DNA of 5,425 bases from positions 1 to 5,425 of the forward strand of contig JAKBCX010000135.1 in assembly GCA_021807465.1 (NCBI GenBank), read 5' to 3'. This DNA comes from Pseudomonadota bacterium. Its GTDB lineage: Bacteria > Pseudomonadota > Alphaproteobacteria > Acetobacterales > Acetobacteraceae. Shown here piece after piece: positions 1-5,425 of this stretch. The notes beneath the pieces were generated by a model. That model ran no database searches, was not told the origin of the DNA, and worked only from the letters and a program-made list of their open reading frames with translations. The translations under genes and the position numbers were made by a program. How positions within the stretch are numbered: position 1 is the first letter of the stretch; the number at the start of each line of letters is the position of its first letter.

Positions 1-968
1 CAACGCCCATGCCGGTGGTGTGTTTTGACGGCGATGCGGCGGGGCAGCGCGCGGCGCTGAAAACAACCGAATTGGCGCTGGCCCAGTTGGCGCCGGATAA
101 GAGTTTGAAATTGCTGGCGCTAACCGGTGGGGACGACCCGGACTCGCTGATCCGCCAGGGCGGGCCGAAGGCGTTTGAGGCGGTGCTGGAGAAAGCGCGC
201 CCGGTGCATGAGGCGCTTTACGGCATGCTGGCGGCGGCGATGCCGCGTGGCACGCCGGAGCAGAACGCGGCGTTTTTGCATCGGCTGGATGAGGTGGCGG
301 CGCTGATAAAAGACCCGGTGCTGGCCGCGGAGTATAAGCGCCATCTGCGCGGGCAGTATTATAATGAGAGCAGGCAGCCGCGGCGCCCGGCCCGGCCTAT
401 GCCAGGCAAGCCCGGGCGCTGGGGGCCGCCGCCGGGCGCGGTGCCCGAGGCGCAGCTTTCTGCCCTGCGCCAAAGCGTGCAGGACCTGCCATCGCCCGAC
501 CTGCTGCGCGCCCGGCACATGCTGGCCACGTTTTTCTGGCACCCGGAGCTGATTCACGACCTGGACGAGGCATTCGCGCATATTTCGCTGCCCCCGGACG
601 AGGCACGGCTGCGCGAGGCGCTGCATGAGTTCGCTAACTGCGGAAAACCCCTTGACAGGGCAAATCTGCTCGCCCATCTCGATGCCTTCGGCCTTGGTGG
701 ACAGGCACGCGATCTGGAAGCCGCCCTTATACGCGAGGAGGGGCGGGTTTTTGATCCTCTGGAAAGCCCGGCCGATGCCGTGCGGAATTGGTGGAACTGG
801 TACAACCATATGAGCGACATCATTCGCATCCTGCGGGCCCAGCATGACGAGGCATTGCGCGAGTACGCCGCACGCATGGATGACGAGGCGGCCCAGGAGC
901 GGCTGAAACGCTATACCCATCTGTTGAGAGAGGCCGAAGCCGGAGAGGCTGGCGGCGCCGATGGCTGA
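1..968 (+). CDS. dnaG: DNA primase DnaG, 3' part (5' end outside window)
   Basis: DnaG makes the RNA primers for lagging-strand replication and is recruited by the replicative helicase DnaB. The open frame runs in from the window edge; about 321 codons are visible, roughly the second half of a primase of some 600 residues. Numbering from the Met codon at base 9, the segment begins inside the TOPRIM fold with VVCFDGDAAG (residues 3-12), where Asp7 and Asp9 are the metal-binding DxD pair. The GGDDPDSLIRQGG stretch (40-52), also typical of primases, follows. A proline- and arginine-rich linker (about 123-145) leads into a helical C-terminal region (about 150-310) that should be the DnaB-binding domain; this last part is assigned by position, since that domain diverges fast. 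The Met at base 9 is not the true start. Stop is TGA at 966-968. rpoD follows, as in many proteobacteria. Identity is secure; full length is unknown. Confidence 0.95.
   Translation, partial: TPMPVVCFDGDAAGQRAALKTTELALAQLAPDKSLKLLALTGGDDPDSLIRQGGPKAFEAVLEKARPVHEALYGMLAAAMPRGTPEQNAAFLHRLDEVAALIKDPVLAAEYKRHLRGQYYNESRQPRRPARPMPGKPGRWGPPPGAVPEAQLSALRQSVQDLPSPDLLRARHMLATFFWHPELIHDLDEAFAHISLPPDEARLREALHEFANCGKPLDRANLLAHLDAFGLGGQARDLEAALIREEGRVFDPLESPADAVRNWWNWYNHMSDIIRILRAQHDEALREYAARMDDEAAQERLKRYTHLLREAEAGEAGGADG
651..679 (+). promoter_or_regulatory. Candidate heat-shock (RpoH-type) promoter inside dnaG, reading toward rpoD
   Basis: The sequence reads CTTGACA, 14 bases, then GCCCATCT. Against the E. 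coli sigma-32 consensus (CTTGAAA, 11-16 bases, CCCCATNT) this is 6 of 7 and 7 of 8 positions with spacing in range. Against the alphaproteobacterial form (CTTG, 17-18 bases, CYTATNTNNG) it has the exact CTTG and 5 of 7 specified positions at spacing 18. It also contains a perfect TTGACA, but no good sigma-70 -10 lies 17-18 bases downstream. It sits about 390 bases before the rpoD start codon. E. coli rpoD is known to have a heat-shock promoter within dnaG, so position and sequence agree. Activity is inferred only; a chance match in coding DNA remains possible. Confidence 0.4.
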
Positions 969-1010
969 CGCGCCAGCGAGACCACAAACCGACTCGAATC
1001 CGCAAACAGA

Positions 1011-1040
1011 TTGCCTATCTGACGAATTGTAAAATATAGA
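1011..1040 (+). promoter_or_regulatory. Candidate sigma-70-type promoter for rpoD
   Basis: In the dnaG-rpoD gap, TTGCCT (1011-1016) and TATAGA (1035-1040) are separated by 18 bases, each matching the consensus hexamers at 4 of 6 positions. The stretch around 1026-1040 is notably AT-rich for this genome, and an overlapping TAAAAT (1030-1035) is closer to a -10 but has no -35 at the right distance. Transcription would start around 1046-1048, leaving a short leader before the ATG at 1071. Moderate to low confidence, since alphaproteobacterial promoters are often degenerate. Confidence 0.35.
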
Positions 1041-1050
1041 CCCCGTCTAT
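1036..1050. repeat. Perfect inverted repeat ATAGAC-CCC-GTCTAT in the dnaG-rpoD gap
   Basis: Six bases are repeated exactly in inverted orientation around a three-base centre. The repeat overlaps the candidate -10 element and likely start site of the rpoD promoter. It ends five bases before the GGAG ribosome-binding sequence (1055-1058). In DNA it could be a small operator; in read-through dnaG-rpoD RNA it could form a short hairpin. The stem is AT-rich and no U-tract follows, so it is not a convincing intrinsic terminator. Confidence 0.45.
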
Positions 1051-1070
1051 TCCCGGAGTATTGCCCGACC

Positions 1071-2984
1071 ATGGCTACCAAGCAAGCCGCCGCCACCGAG
1101 ACTGCCGCCCCCGAAGCCGAAGCCGAAGCCAATGTGCTGGATACCCAATCCGCCGCGGTAAAGCGGCTGATCGCCAAGGGCAAAGAGCGCGGCTACATTA
1201 CCTTCGATGAGCTGAACGCTGTTTTGCCCGCCGAGCAGAATAGCTCGGAGCAGATCGAGGACATTATGGCGATGCTCTCGGAAATGGGCATCCAGGTGGT
1301 GGAATCCGAGGAAAACGAGGAAACCGAAACCGCCGCCGTGGCCAAGGAGGATGCTGGCGACGAGGAAGAGCAGGCCGGGAATATCTCGGAAGCCTCCGTC
1401 TCCCGCACCGATGACCCGGTGCGCATGTATTTGCGCGAGATGGGTACGGTGGAGCTGCTCTCGCGCGAGGGCGAGATTGCCATTGCCAAGCGCATAGAGG
1501 CTGGGCGGGACATGATGATCCGCGGGCTGTGCGAAAGCCCGCTCACCTTCCGCGCCATTATTGCCTGGCATGAGGCGCTGAATAATGGCCGTGTGCTGCT
1601 GCGCGATGTGATCGACCTGGAAGCGATGCAGGCGGGTAACGAGATCGAGGAGGCTGGGGGCGATAATTTCGAATCCTCCGAGGAAATGGACGAGGATGAG
1701 GAGGGCGAAGGCGCCGGCATGTCGCTCTCGGCGCTGGAAGAGAAGCTGAAACCCGAGATTTTCCAGCATTTCGAGGAAATCGAGAAGCTCTACGACAAGC
1801 TGGCCAAGCTGCAGACCAAGCGTATTGATAACCTTACCGCGGGCGGCGATGTGAACTCGCGCTCCGAGAAGGCGTATGAAAAGCTGCGCGACGAGCTGGT
1901 GGCGCGGGTGGAGCAGGTGCGGCTGCATAATAACCGCATCGAGGAGCTGGTGGCGCAGTTGAAGGTGCTGAACCAGCGGCTGAACGGGCTGGAAGGGCAG
2001 CTTCTGCGCTTGGCCGAAAGCTGCAAGGTAACACGCGATGAGTTTCTGCAGCATTACCGTGGCCGCGAGATGGACCCGGGCTGGGTGCAGCAAGTGGCCG
2101 AGCTGCCGGGCAAGGGCTGGAAGGATTTTGCCCGTAAGCACGAGACCCAGACGCTGGAACTGCGCGCGCAGATTGGCAAGGTGGCCGCTGAGGCGGGCTT
2201 GCCGATTGAGGAATTCCGGCGTGTTTACACCACGGTTTCGCGCGGTGAGCGTGATTCCACACGCGCCAAGAAGGAAATGATCGAGGCGAATTTGCGCCTG
2301 GTGATCTCGATTGCCAAGAAATACACCAATCGCGGCCTGCAATTCCTGGATTTGATCCAGGAGGGCAATATCGGCCTGATGAAGGCGGTGGATAAGTTCG
2401 AATACCGCCGCGGCTATAAATTCTCCACCTATGCCACCTGGTGGATCCGCCAGGCGATTACGCGCTCTATCGCCGATCAGGCACGCACCATCCGTATTCC
2501 GGTGCATATGATCGAGACGATTAACAAGCTGGTGCGCACGAGCCGCCAGATGCTGCACGAGATTGGCCGCGAGCCAACCCCGGAGGAGCTGGCCGAGAAG
2601 CTGGGCATGCCGCTGGAAAAGGTGCGGAAAGTGCTGAAGATCGCCAAGGAGCCGATCTCTCTGGAAACACCGATTGGCGACGAGGAAGATAGCCATCTGG
2701 GCGATTTCATCGAGGACAAGGGCGCGATTATTCCACTGGATGCCGCCGTGCAGGCCAATTTGCGCGAGGCGGCAACGCGCGTTCTGTCCTCCCTAACCCC
2801 GCGCGAGGAGCGCGTGCTGCGCATGCGTTTTGGTATTGGCATGAATACCGACCACACGCTGGAAGAGGTTGGGCAGCAATTCAACGTAACGCGCGAGCGT
2901 ATCCGCCAGATCGAGGCGAAGGCGCTGCGTAAGCTGAAGCACCCCAGCCGCAGCCGTAAACTCCGCAGCTTTCTGGACGATTAA
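1071..2984 (+). CDS. rpoD: RNA polymerase housekeeping sigma factor RpoD (sigma-70)
   Basis: RpoD directs core RNA polymerase to -10/-35 promoters of most growth genes. The 637-residue product is slightly longer than E. coli RpoD (613) and has all group 1 regions: region 1.1 (about 20-80), region 1.2 ([17 protein letters not shown], 114-130), a long non-conserved region (about 150-395) with an acidic stretch (201-214), and region 2 (about 400-472). Within region 2, [19 protein letters not shown] (449-467) reads and melts the -10; Trp457/Trp458, Gln461 and Thr464 are in place. Region 3 includes the finger around 535-549 ([15 protein letters not shown]). Region 4 carries the -35-binding helix-turn-helix (about 595-622, [17 protein letters not shown]) and the usual LRSFLDD end. 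The ATG is preceded by GGAG (1055-1058) with a long 12-base spacer. The residues before region 1.1 are Ala/Glu-rich and variable. Region 1.1 plus the complete set of regions excludes RpoH or RpoS. Confidence 0.98.
   Translation: MATKQAAATETAAPEAEAEANVLDTQSAAVKRLIAKGKERGYITFDELNAVLPAEQNSSEQIEDIMAMLSEMGIQVVESEENEETETAAVAKEDAGDEEEQAGNISEASVSRTDDPVRMYLREMGTVELLSREGEIAIAKRIEAGRDMMIRGLCESPLTFRAIIAWHEALNNGRVLLRDVIDLEAMQAGNEIEEAGGDNFESSEEMDEDEEGEGAGMSLSALEEKLKPEIFQHFEEIEKLYDKLAKLQTKRIDNLTAGGDVNSRSEKAYEKLRDELVARVEQVRLHNNRIEELVAQLKVLNQRLNGLEGQLLRLAESCKVTRDEFLQHYRGREMDPGWVQQVAELPGKGWKDFARKHETQTLELRAQIGKVAAEAGLPIEEFRRVYTTVSRGERDSTRAKKEMIEANLRLVISIAKKYTNRGLQFLDLIQEGNIGLMKAVDKFEYRRGYKFSTYATWWIRQAITRSIADQARTIRIPVHMIETINKLVRTSRQMLHEIGREPTPEELAEKLGMPLEKVRKVLKIAKEPISLETPIGDEEDSHLGDFIEDKGAIIPLDAAVQANLREAATRVLSSLTPREERVLRMRFGIGMNTDHTLEEVGQQFNVTRERIRQIEAKALRKLKHPSRSRKLRSFLDD
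1111..1130 (+). repeat. Short tandem repeat, three copies of CCGAAG, in the rpoD 5' end
   Basis: Three perfect hexamer copies plus two further matching bases encode the Glu-Ala repeat near residues 14-20 of RpoD, ahead of region 1.1. The unit is a multiple of three, so gain or loss of a copy keeps the frame. It is probably a slippage-prone patch in a poorly constrained N-terminal tail, with no function implied. Confidence 0.7.
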
Positions 2985-3580
2985 TGGCGAACATCCTGGA
3001 TTATGCGCGGCCCTTGCCCGGTGAGAGAACCGAGCGGGCCGTGGTGACCGTGGTGTTTTTGCGTATGGCCAGGCCGCCCACGCGGCCTTTGGCCAAAATG
3101 CCGCAAGGGGCCGTGGTGCGGCGCGAGCGGCTGGATGTGGATAGCTACCGCGCCTTGTATAACGAGATTGGCGCGCCCTGGCTGTGGTGGCTGCGCCGCG
3201 TAATGCCGGATGACATGCTGGCGCAGCATTTGGCCAGCCCCACCGTGGCCACGTATATTTTGCGGGTTAAGGGCGAGGTGGCCGGGTTCTTCGAGACCGA
3301 TGCTGGAACTTGGCCCAATGTGAACCTGAACTATTTTGGTCTGCGCGAGGCTTATATCGGGCGCGGTCTGGGCCGGGCGTTTCTCGACTGCGCCGTGGAT
3401 TCGGTGTTTCATGGTGCCGTGGGGCTAGCGGGCATGACGGTGAATACATGCTCGGCTGACCATCCGCGTGCTTTGCCCAATTATCTGGCGGCGGGGTTTA
3501 CCGAATACAGGCGGGTACGGGAGGAATGGGACATTCCCGAACGGCTGGGGCTGACGGTGCCGCCGCATGTCCGGGGTTAA
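2984..3580 (+). CDS. GNAT family N-acetyltransferase, substrate unknown
   Basis: GNAT enzymes transfer an acetyl group from acetyl-CoA to an amine on a small molecule or protein. The 198-residue product has the family's acetyl-CoA pyrophosphate loop at 124-134 (YIGRGLGRAFL), after a predicted beta strand (NVNLNYFGL, 112-120). A conserved later block follows (VNTCSADHPRALPNYLAAGF, 153-172), with the Asn-Tyr-x-x-x-Gly-Phe pattern usual at the end of the fold. No signal peptide or membrane segment is evident, so it should be cytoplasmic. The ATG shares its A with the rpoD stop (TAATG), and there is no strong ribosome-binding sequence, which suggests translation coupled to rpoD. The first 40 or so residues lie before the recognisable fold, so a later start is conceivable, but the coupled junction favours this one. 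The substrate cannot be read from the sequence; protein, antibiotic or metabolite acetylation are all open. Confidence 0.85.
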   Translation: MANILDYARPLPGERTERAVVTVVFLRMARPPTRPLAKMPQGAVVRRERLDVDSYRALYNEIGAPWLWWLRRVMPDDMLAQHLASPTVATYILRVKGEVAGFFETDAGTWPNVNLNYFGLREAYIGRGLGRAFLDCAVDSVFHGAVGLAGMTVNTCSADHPRALPNYLAAGFTEYRRVREEWDIPERLGLTVPPHVRG

Positions 3581-4214
3581 GCCGCCCGATATTCTTCTCC
3601 GCGGCAAGGGGTTTCTCGTTATCAATAAGCCGGCGGGGCTGCCCGTTCATGCGGGGCGCGCGGGGGGGACGAGCGTGGAGGATTTCTGGCCGCTCTGGCG
3701 CCAGGGCCGGGTGGGGCCGTGGCTGGCGCATAGGCTGGACCAGGATACGGCAGGCTGCCTGCTGGTGGCGCTGAAGAAGAGCTTTCTGCTGAAGGCCCAA
3801 GCCGCTTTTGCCGCCGGAGAGGTGGAGAAAATTTACTGGGCCGTGCTGCGCGGCGTGCCCGGCGCGCGGGAAGGGGTGGTGGATGCCGCCCTGGCCAAGC
3901 AAAGCTACGGTAAGGCGTGGAAAATGGTGCCCGATGCGGCAGGGCAGGCGGCCATAACGCAATGGCGCGTGCTGGGCGATGATGGCGCGCGGGCGCTGGT
4001 GGAATTCCGCCCGGAAACGGGGCGAACGCACCAGATTCGCGCCCATGCGGCTTATTTGCGCTGCCCGGTTCTGGGCGACGCGGTTTATGGCGGCGGCGCG
4101 GCGCCGTTGCATTTGCTGGCGCGCGGGCTGTGCCTGCCCGGCATGGCCGCCGCCGAGGCGCCCGTGCCGGCACATATGCGCGCGGCGGTGGAGGCTTGTG
4201 TTGGAACGCTCTGA
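3567..4214 (+). CDS. RluA-family pseudouridine synthase (short form, no S4 domain)
   Basis: These enzymes isomerise uridine to pseudouridine in rRNA or tRNA. At 215 residues the protein is only the catalytic domain and has no N-terminal S4 RNA-binding domain, as in the RluA/TruC group. Motifs in order: LVINKPAGLPVHAG (17-30), the catalytic motif HRLDQDTAG (55-63) with nucleophile Asp58, KIYWAVLRG (88-96), and the C-terminal motif TGRTHQIRAHAA (151-162) followed by PVLGDAVYGG (167-176). The catalytic motif has Ala where the commonest form has Ser (TSG), which should not abolish activity because Asp58 and Arg56 are kept. The start ATG lies inside the end of the acetyltransferase gene (14-base overlap) with no clear ribosome-binding site, suggesting reinitiation by upstream ribosomes. 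The target RNA site cannot be decided from sequence, so no symbol is given. Confidence 0.92.
   Translation: MSGVKPPDILLRGKGFLVINKPAGLPVHAGRAGGTSVEDFWPLWRQGRVGPWLAHRLDQDTAGCLLVALKKSFLLKAQAAFAAGEVEKIYWAVLRGVPGAREGVVDAALAKQSYGKAWKMVPDAAGQAAITQWRVLGDDGARALVEFRPETGRTHQIRAHAAYLRCPVLGDAVYGGGAAPLHLLARGLCLPGMAAAEAPVPAHMRAAVEACVGTL
4190..4194 (+). promoter_or_regulatory. Ribosome-binding site GGAGG that sets the start of the DUF3553 gene
   Basis: GGAGG lies inside the end of the pseudouridine synthase gene. It is 6 bases before a TTG (4201) but only 3 before a GTG (4198). Normal spacing is about 5-9 bases, so TTG is the better start although GTG is usually a stronger initiator. It is the best ribosome-binding sequence in the operon tail. 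Confidence 0.6.
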
Positions 4215-4377
4215 ATTTGCCCCCGGCGATTATGTGCGCCACCCCAAGCAACCCGATTGGGGGATGGGCCAGGTGCAAAGCGCCATTGGCAACCGGGTGA
4301 CGGTAATGTTCGAGCACACGGGCAAGGTGCTGGTGGATACGGATGTGGTGGCGCTGGAGCAGGCCGAGCCAGACTGA
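4201..4377 (+). CDS. DUF3553 small protein, UvrD-tail (tudor/SH3)-like
   Basis: The 58-residue protein is almost entirely one domain: FAPGDYVRHPKQPDWGMGQVQS (7-28), then GNRVTVMFEHTGKVLVDTDVVALE (30-53). This is the DUF3553 pattern common in alphaproteobacteria. It resembles the small beta-barrel at the C-terminus of UvrD/PcrA helicases (GDRVRHPxFGxGxV...VxF...GxKxL), which contacts RNA polymerase in those proteins. The function is not established; a role in binding nucleic acid or polymerase is my inference from that resemblance. No ATG exists in frame before the domain. I chose TTG 4201 over GTG 4198 because of the GGAGG at 4190-4194; with GTG the protein would be 59 residues. It overlaps the pseudouridine synthase gene by 14 bases and ends the plus-strand operon. 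Calling the start at the only nearby Met codon (within WGMGQ) would cut the domain. Confidence 0.85.
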   Translation: MERSEFAPGDYVRHPKQPDWGMGQVQSAIGNRVTVMFEHTGKVLVDTDVVALEQAEPD

Positions 4378-4380
4378 GGA

Positions 4381-5190
4381 TCAGGCGAGTACGTTGGCGC
4401 CTTCGAATATCGGGGCCAGGGCTTCGTCGAGCTTATTGTTTTTCTTGAGCCAGCCGGCGACGTTATGCCCGTTGAAATCATGGGCATGGAGCACGGTATT
4501 GGGCAGGCCGCGCAGCCGTTCGGCGGCTTTTGCGTCTTCTGCGTAGCCGATTCCGTAATGAATATGGATCTCACAGTCCTGGCTCTGCTCTATAACGGGC
4601 ACAAGGTCCAGATAAGTGCCATGCAGCACATCTCCGCTGCGTGTGTCTTGCGATTTGAAGCGGGTGATATTCCGGGCGGTGAGCAATGTTTGCGGAGAAA
4701 ATGCGACGATTTTTCGTGCCTGGAGCATGACGCCGAACAAAATGGCGGCAAAACCGCCAGCGCTGGCGCCGAAGGTCCGTAAACCGGGTAGTGATTCCCC
4801 AAGGATTTCCTTGAAGACCTCAACAGTGCCGGGAATATTGTGGGAGAGGCCAATCAGCCCGCGCTGATACCAGCATTGGGCGTGGTCTTTGATGAAATAG
4901 ACAGTCTGGCCGTAGCGGGCGCTCATGCGGTAGAATTCCGGCGTGGGCAAACCCAGGGATTGAACCAGCGAAGGAAAGACCAGGATCGGCGCGTTCACCC
5001 CGCCGGGGGATACTTCTATCGGCGCGATGGAAGAAAGTGGTGAATTTGCCTCGACAATTTTGAGGTCAAAATTGCTTACCACCGCGGACATCAGTTGGAA
5101 TGTCTTTTGCCGCTCCAGCTCAAGTTGGTTCGAGATAGAGGTCAGCCTGAGTTCGATCTCGGCAAATTTTTTGGCGGTTTCTTCGTCCAT
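4381..5190 (-). CDS. Alpha/beta-hydrolase-like protein with N-terminal coiled coil, function unknown
   Basis: The 269-residue product begins with a charged heptad-like helix (about 1-35), likely a short coiled coil, and then enters an alpha/beta-hydrolase-type domain. The nucleophile elbow is TFGASAGGFAA (139-149), with Ser143 the candidate nucleophile after strand residues. His242 in FNGHNVAGWL (239-248) is the likely catalytic His, and Asp219 in YAEDAKAAERL a possible acid. The block VYFIKDHAQCWYQRGLIGL (97-115) recurs, as I recall, in uncharacterised bacterial hydrolases found near glycosyltransferases. No signal peptide or membrane segment is seen. The substrate is unknown. I chose ATG at 5190; a TTG two codons upstream (5194-5196) has an AAGG 8 bases ahead and could be used instead. 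The gene converges on the operon end with a 3-base gap. Three sampled 60-base blocks are about 50-57% GC, well below its neighbours, which hints at separate acquisition. Confidence 0.75.
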   Translation of the reverse strand: MDEETAKKFAEIELRLTSISNQLELERQKTFQLMSAVVSNFDLKIVEANSPLSSIAPIEVSPGGVNAPILVFPSLVQSLGLPTPEFYRMSARYGQTVYFIKDHAQCWYQRGLIGLSHNIPGTVEVFKEILGESLPGLRTFGASAGGFAAILFGVMLQARKIVAFSPQTLLTARNITRFKSQDTRSGDVLHGTYLDLVPVIEQSQDCEIHIHYGIGYAEDAKAAERLRGLPNTVLHAHDFNGHNVAGWLKKNNKLDEALAPIFEGANVLA

Positions 5191-5327
5191 GGTCAAAATC
5201 CGGGCCTTGAATTGTGTTGGCGGGGGGCTGTTGCAAGGTGTTCAAAACAGGCTTTGCCCGTAAAGTGCAAGTGTTGGGCGGCTGTGCCGGCCTTGCATCC
5301 GGACGGGATTAGTCTGAAATTAATGCC
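5191..5327. other. Divergent intergenic region between the hydrolase gene and moaA
   Basis: This 137-base spacer must hold the 5' signals of both genes. I found no convincing promoter. On the minus strand TTGCAC (5270-5265) lies 17 bases from TTTTGA (5247-5242), but the latter is a poor -10. On the plus strand a TAAAGT (5261-5266) lacks a -35. A 7-base inverted pair, TGCAAGG (5232-5238) and CCTTGCA (5291-5297), and a direct pair GTGTTGG (5214-5220 and 5271-5277), are present but short enough to be chance. No strong ribosome-binding sequence precedes the moaA ATG. Confidence 0.5.
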
Positions 5328-5425
5328 ATGATCGACCCGTTTGGCCGGACTGTGAGCTATCTGCGCGTGTCGGTGACAGACCGCTGCGATTTCCGCTGCG
5401 TGTATTGCATGGCCGAGGATATGAG
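5328..5425 (+). CDS. moaA: GTP 3',8-cyclase MoaA, N-terminal 32 codons (runs off window)
   Basis: MoaA is the radical SAM enzyme that, with MoaC, converts GTP to cyclic pyranopterin monophosphate, the first step of molybdenum cofactor synthesis. The visible residues read [20 protein letters not shown] and continue [12 protein letters not shown]. The three cysteines at 20, 24 and 27 form the CxxxCxxC motif that holds the SAM-binding 4Fe-4S cluster. The surrounding [15 protein letters not shown] and RCVYCM patterns are characteristic of MoaA rather than other radical SAM enzymes. The ATG at 5328 gives the usual short leader before the motif; an ATG at 5323 in another frame stops after two codons. 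The C-terminal GTP-binding part lies beyond the window. Being divergent from the hydrolase and outside the rpoD operon, it is probably a separate transcription unit. Confidence 0.95.
   Translation, partial: MIDPFGRTVSYLRVSVTDRCDFRCVYCMAEDM

Noticed and set aside
652..680. Sigma-70 promoter using the perfect TTGACA inside dnaG
   Set aside because: The hexamers at spacing 17-18 (CATCTC or ATCTCG) are poor -10 elements. The same bases fit a heat-shock promoter much better, so only that reading was kept.
120..920. Long minus-strand open frame opposite dnaG
   Set aside because: It is the antisense shadow of a gene with clear primase motifs and has no family resemblance of its own.
969..1070. Intrinsic terminator between dnaG and rpoD
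   Set aside because: The only clear stem (1036-1050) is AT-rich, six pairs long, and is not followed by a T-run, so read-through from dnaG to rpoD is expected.
1047..2696. Very long open frame on the minus strand opposite rpoD, about 549 codons
   Set aside because: It is exactly antisense to a certain gene. Its composition (His-, Leu- and Gln-rich, low complexity) is what the reverse complement of GC-rich Glu/Lys-rich coding sequence gives, and it shows no recognisable domain.
3498..4317. Overlapping minus-strand open frames opposite the synthase gene
   Set aside because: They are Arg/Pro/Ala-rich shadows caused by high GC at third positions of the real gene; no motifs, and the opposite strand is clearly coding.
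4421..4446. Possible intrinsic terminator for the plus-strand operon: GCTT-CGTC-GAGC followed by a T-rich tract
   Set aside because: The stem is four pairs including a G-U, the T-run is interrupted, and the bases encode the Lys/Asn-rich end of the hydrolase on the other strand, which explains the T-richness. It could give weak termination, but I cannot support calling it.
5191..5327. Molybdenum cofactor riboswitch upstream of moaA
   Set aside because: Moco-type leaders are known before moaA in some proteobacteria, but I see no recognisable conserved core or nested long stems here. A covariance-model search for the Moco RNA motif would settle it; a significant hit would reverse this.

Overview
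The window looks like a chromosomal segment from a moderately GC-rich alphaproteobacterium. The dnaG-rpoD order, the rpoD sequence, the small DUF3553 gene and the GC-rich codon use all fit. A relative of the Acetobacteraceae is my inference, not something I could test. Nothing here looks like phage, insertion sequence, CRISPR or RNA gene.

Layout: bases 1-968 hold the 3' part of dnaG (DNA primase), whose start lies upstream of the window. After a 102-base gap comes rpoD (1071-2984), the housekeeping sigma factor. Three genes then follow on the same strand without gaps. They are a GNAT acetyltransferase (2984-3580, joined to rpoD by a TAATG junction), a short RluA-type pseudouridine synthase (3567-4214) and a 58-residue DUF3553 protein (about 4201-4377, no ATG start available). 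The last two junctions are each 14-base overlaps. On the minus strand, an alpha/beta-hydrolase-like gene (4381-5190) converges on this operon with only 3 bases between the stop codons. It is visibly lower in GC than its neighbours. A 137-base divergent spacer separates it from the first 32 codons of moaA (5328 onward), the radical SAM enzyme that starts molybdenum cofactor synthesis.

The plus-strand block resembles the macromolecular synthesis operon of E. coli (rpsU-dnaG-rpoD), which combines replication priming and transcription initiation. Here it carries a translation-coupled tail that adds RNA modification, a probable acetyltransferase and a small tudor/SH3-like protein. Two candidate rpoD promoters can be read: a heat-shock (RpoH)-like site inside dnaG at 651-679, and a sigma-70-like site at 1011-1040 whose -10 overlaps a perfect 6-bp inverted repeat. 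The internal heat-shock-like site is the most interesting regulatory signal, because E. coli rpoD also has a heat-shock promoter inside dnaG.

I see no clearly new multi-gene system. The items most worth follow-up are the in-gene heat-shock promoter, the overlapping tail operon behind rpoD, and the low-GC hydrolase.
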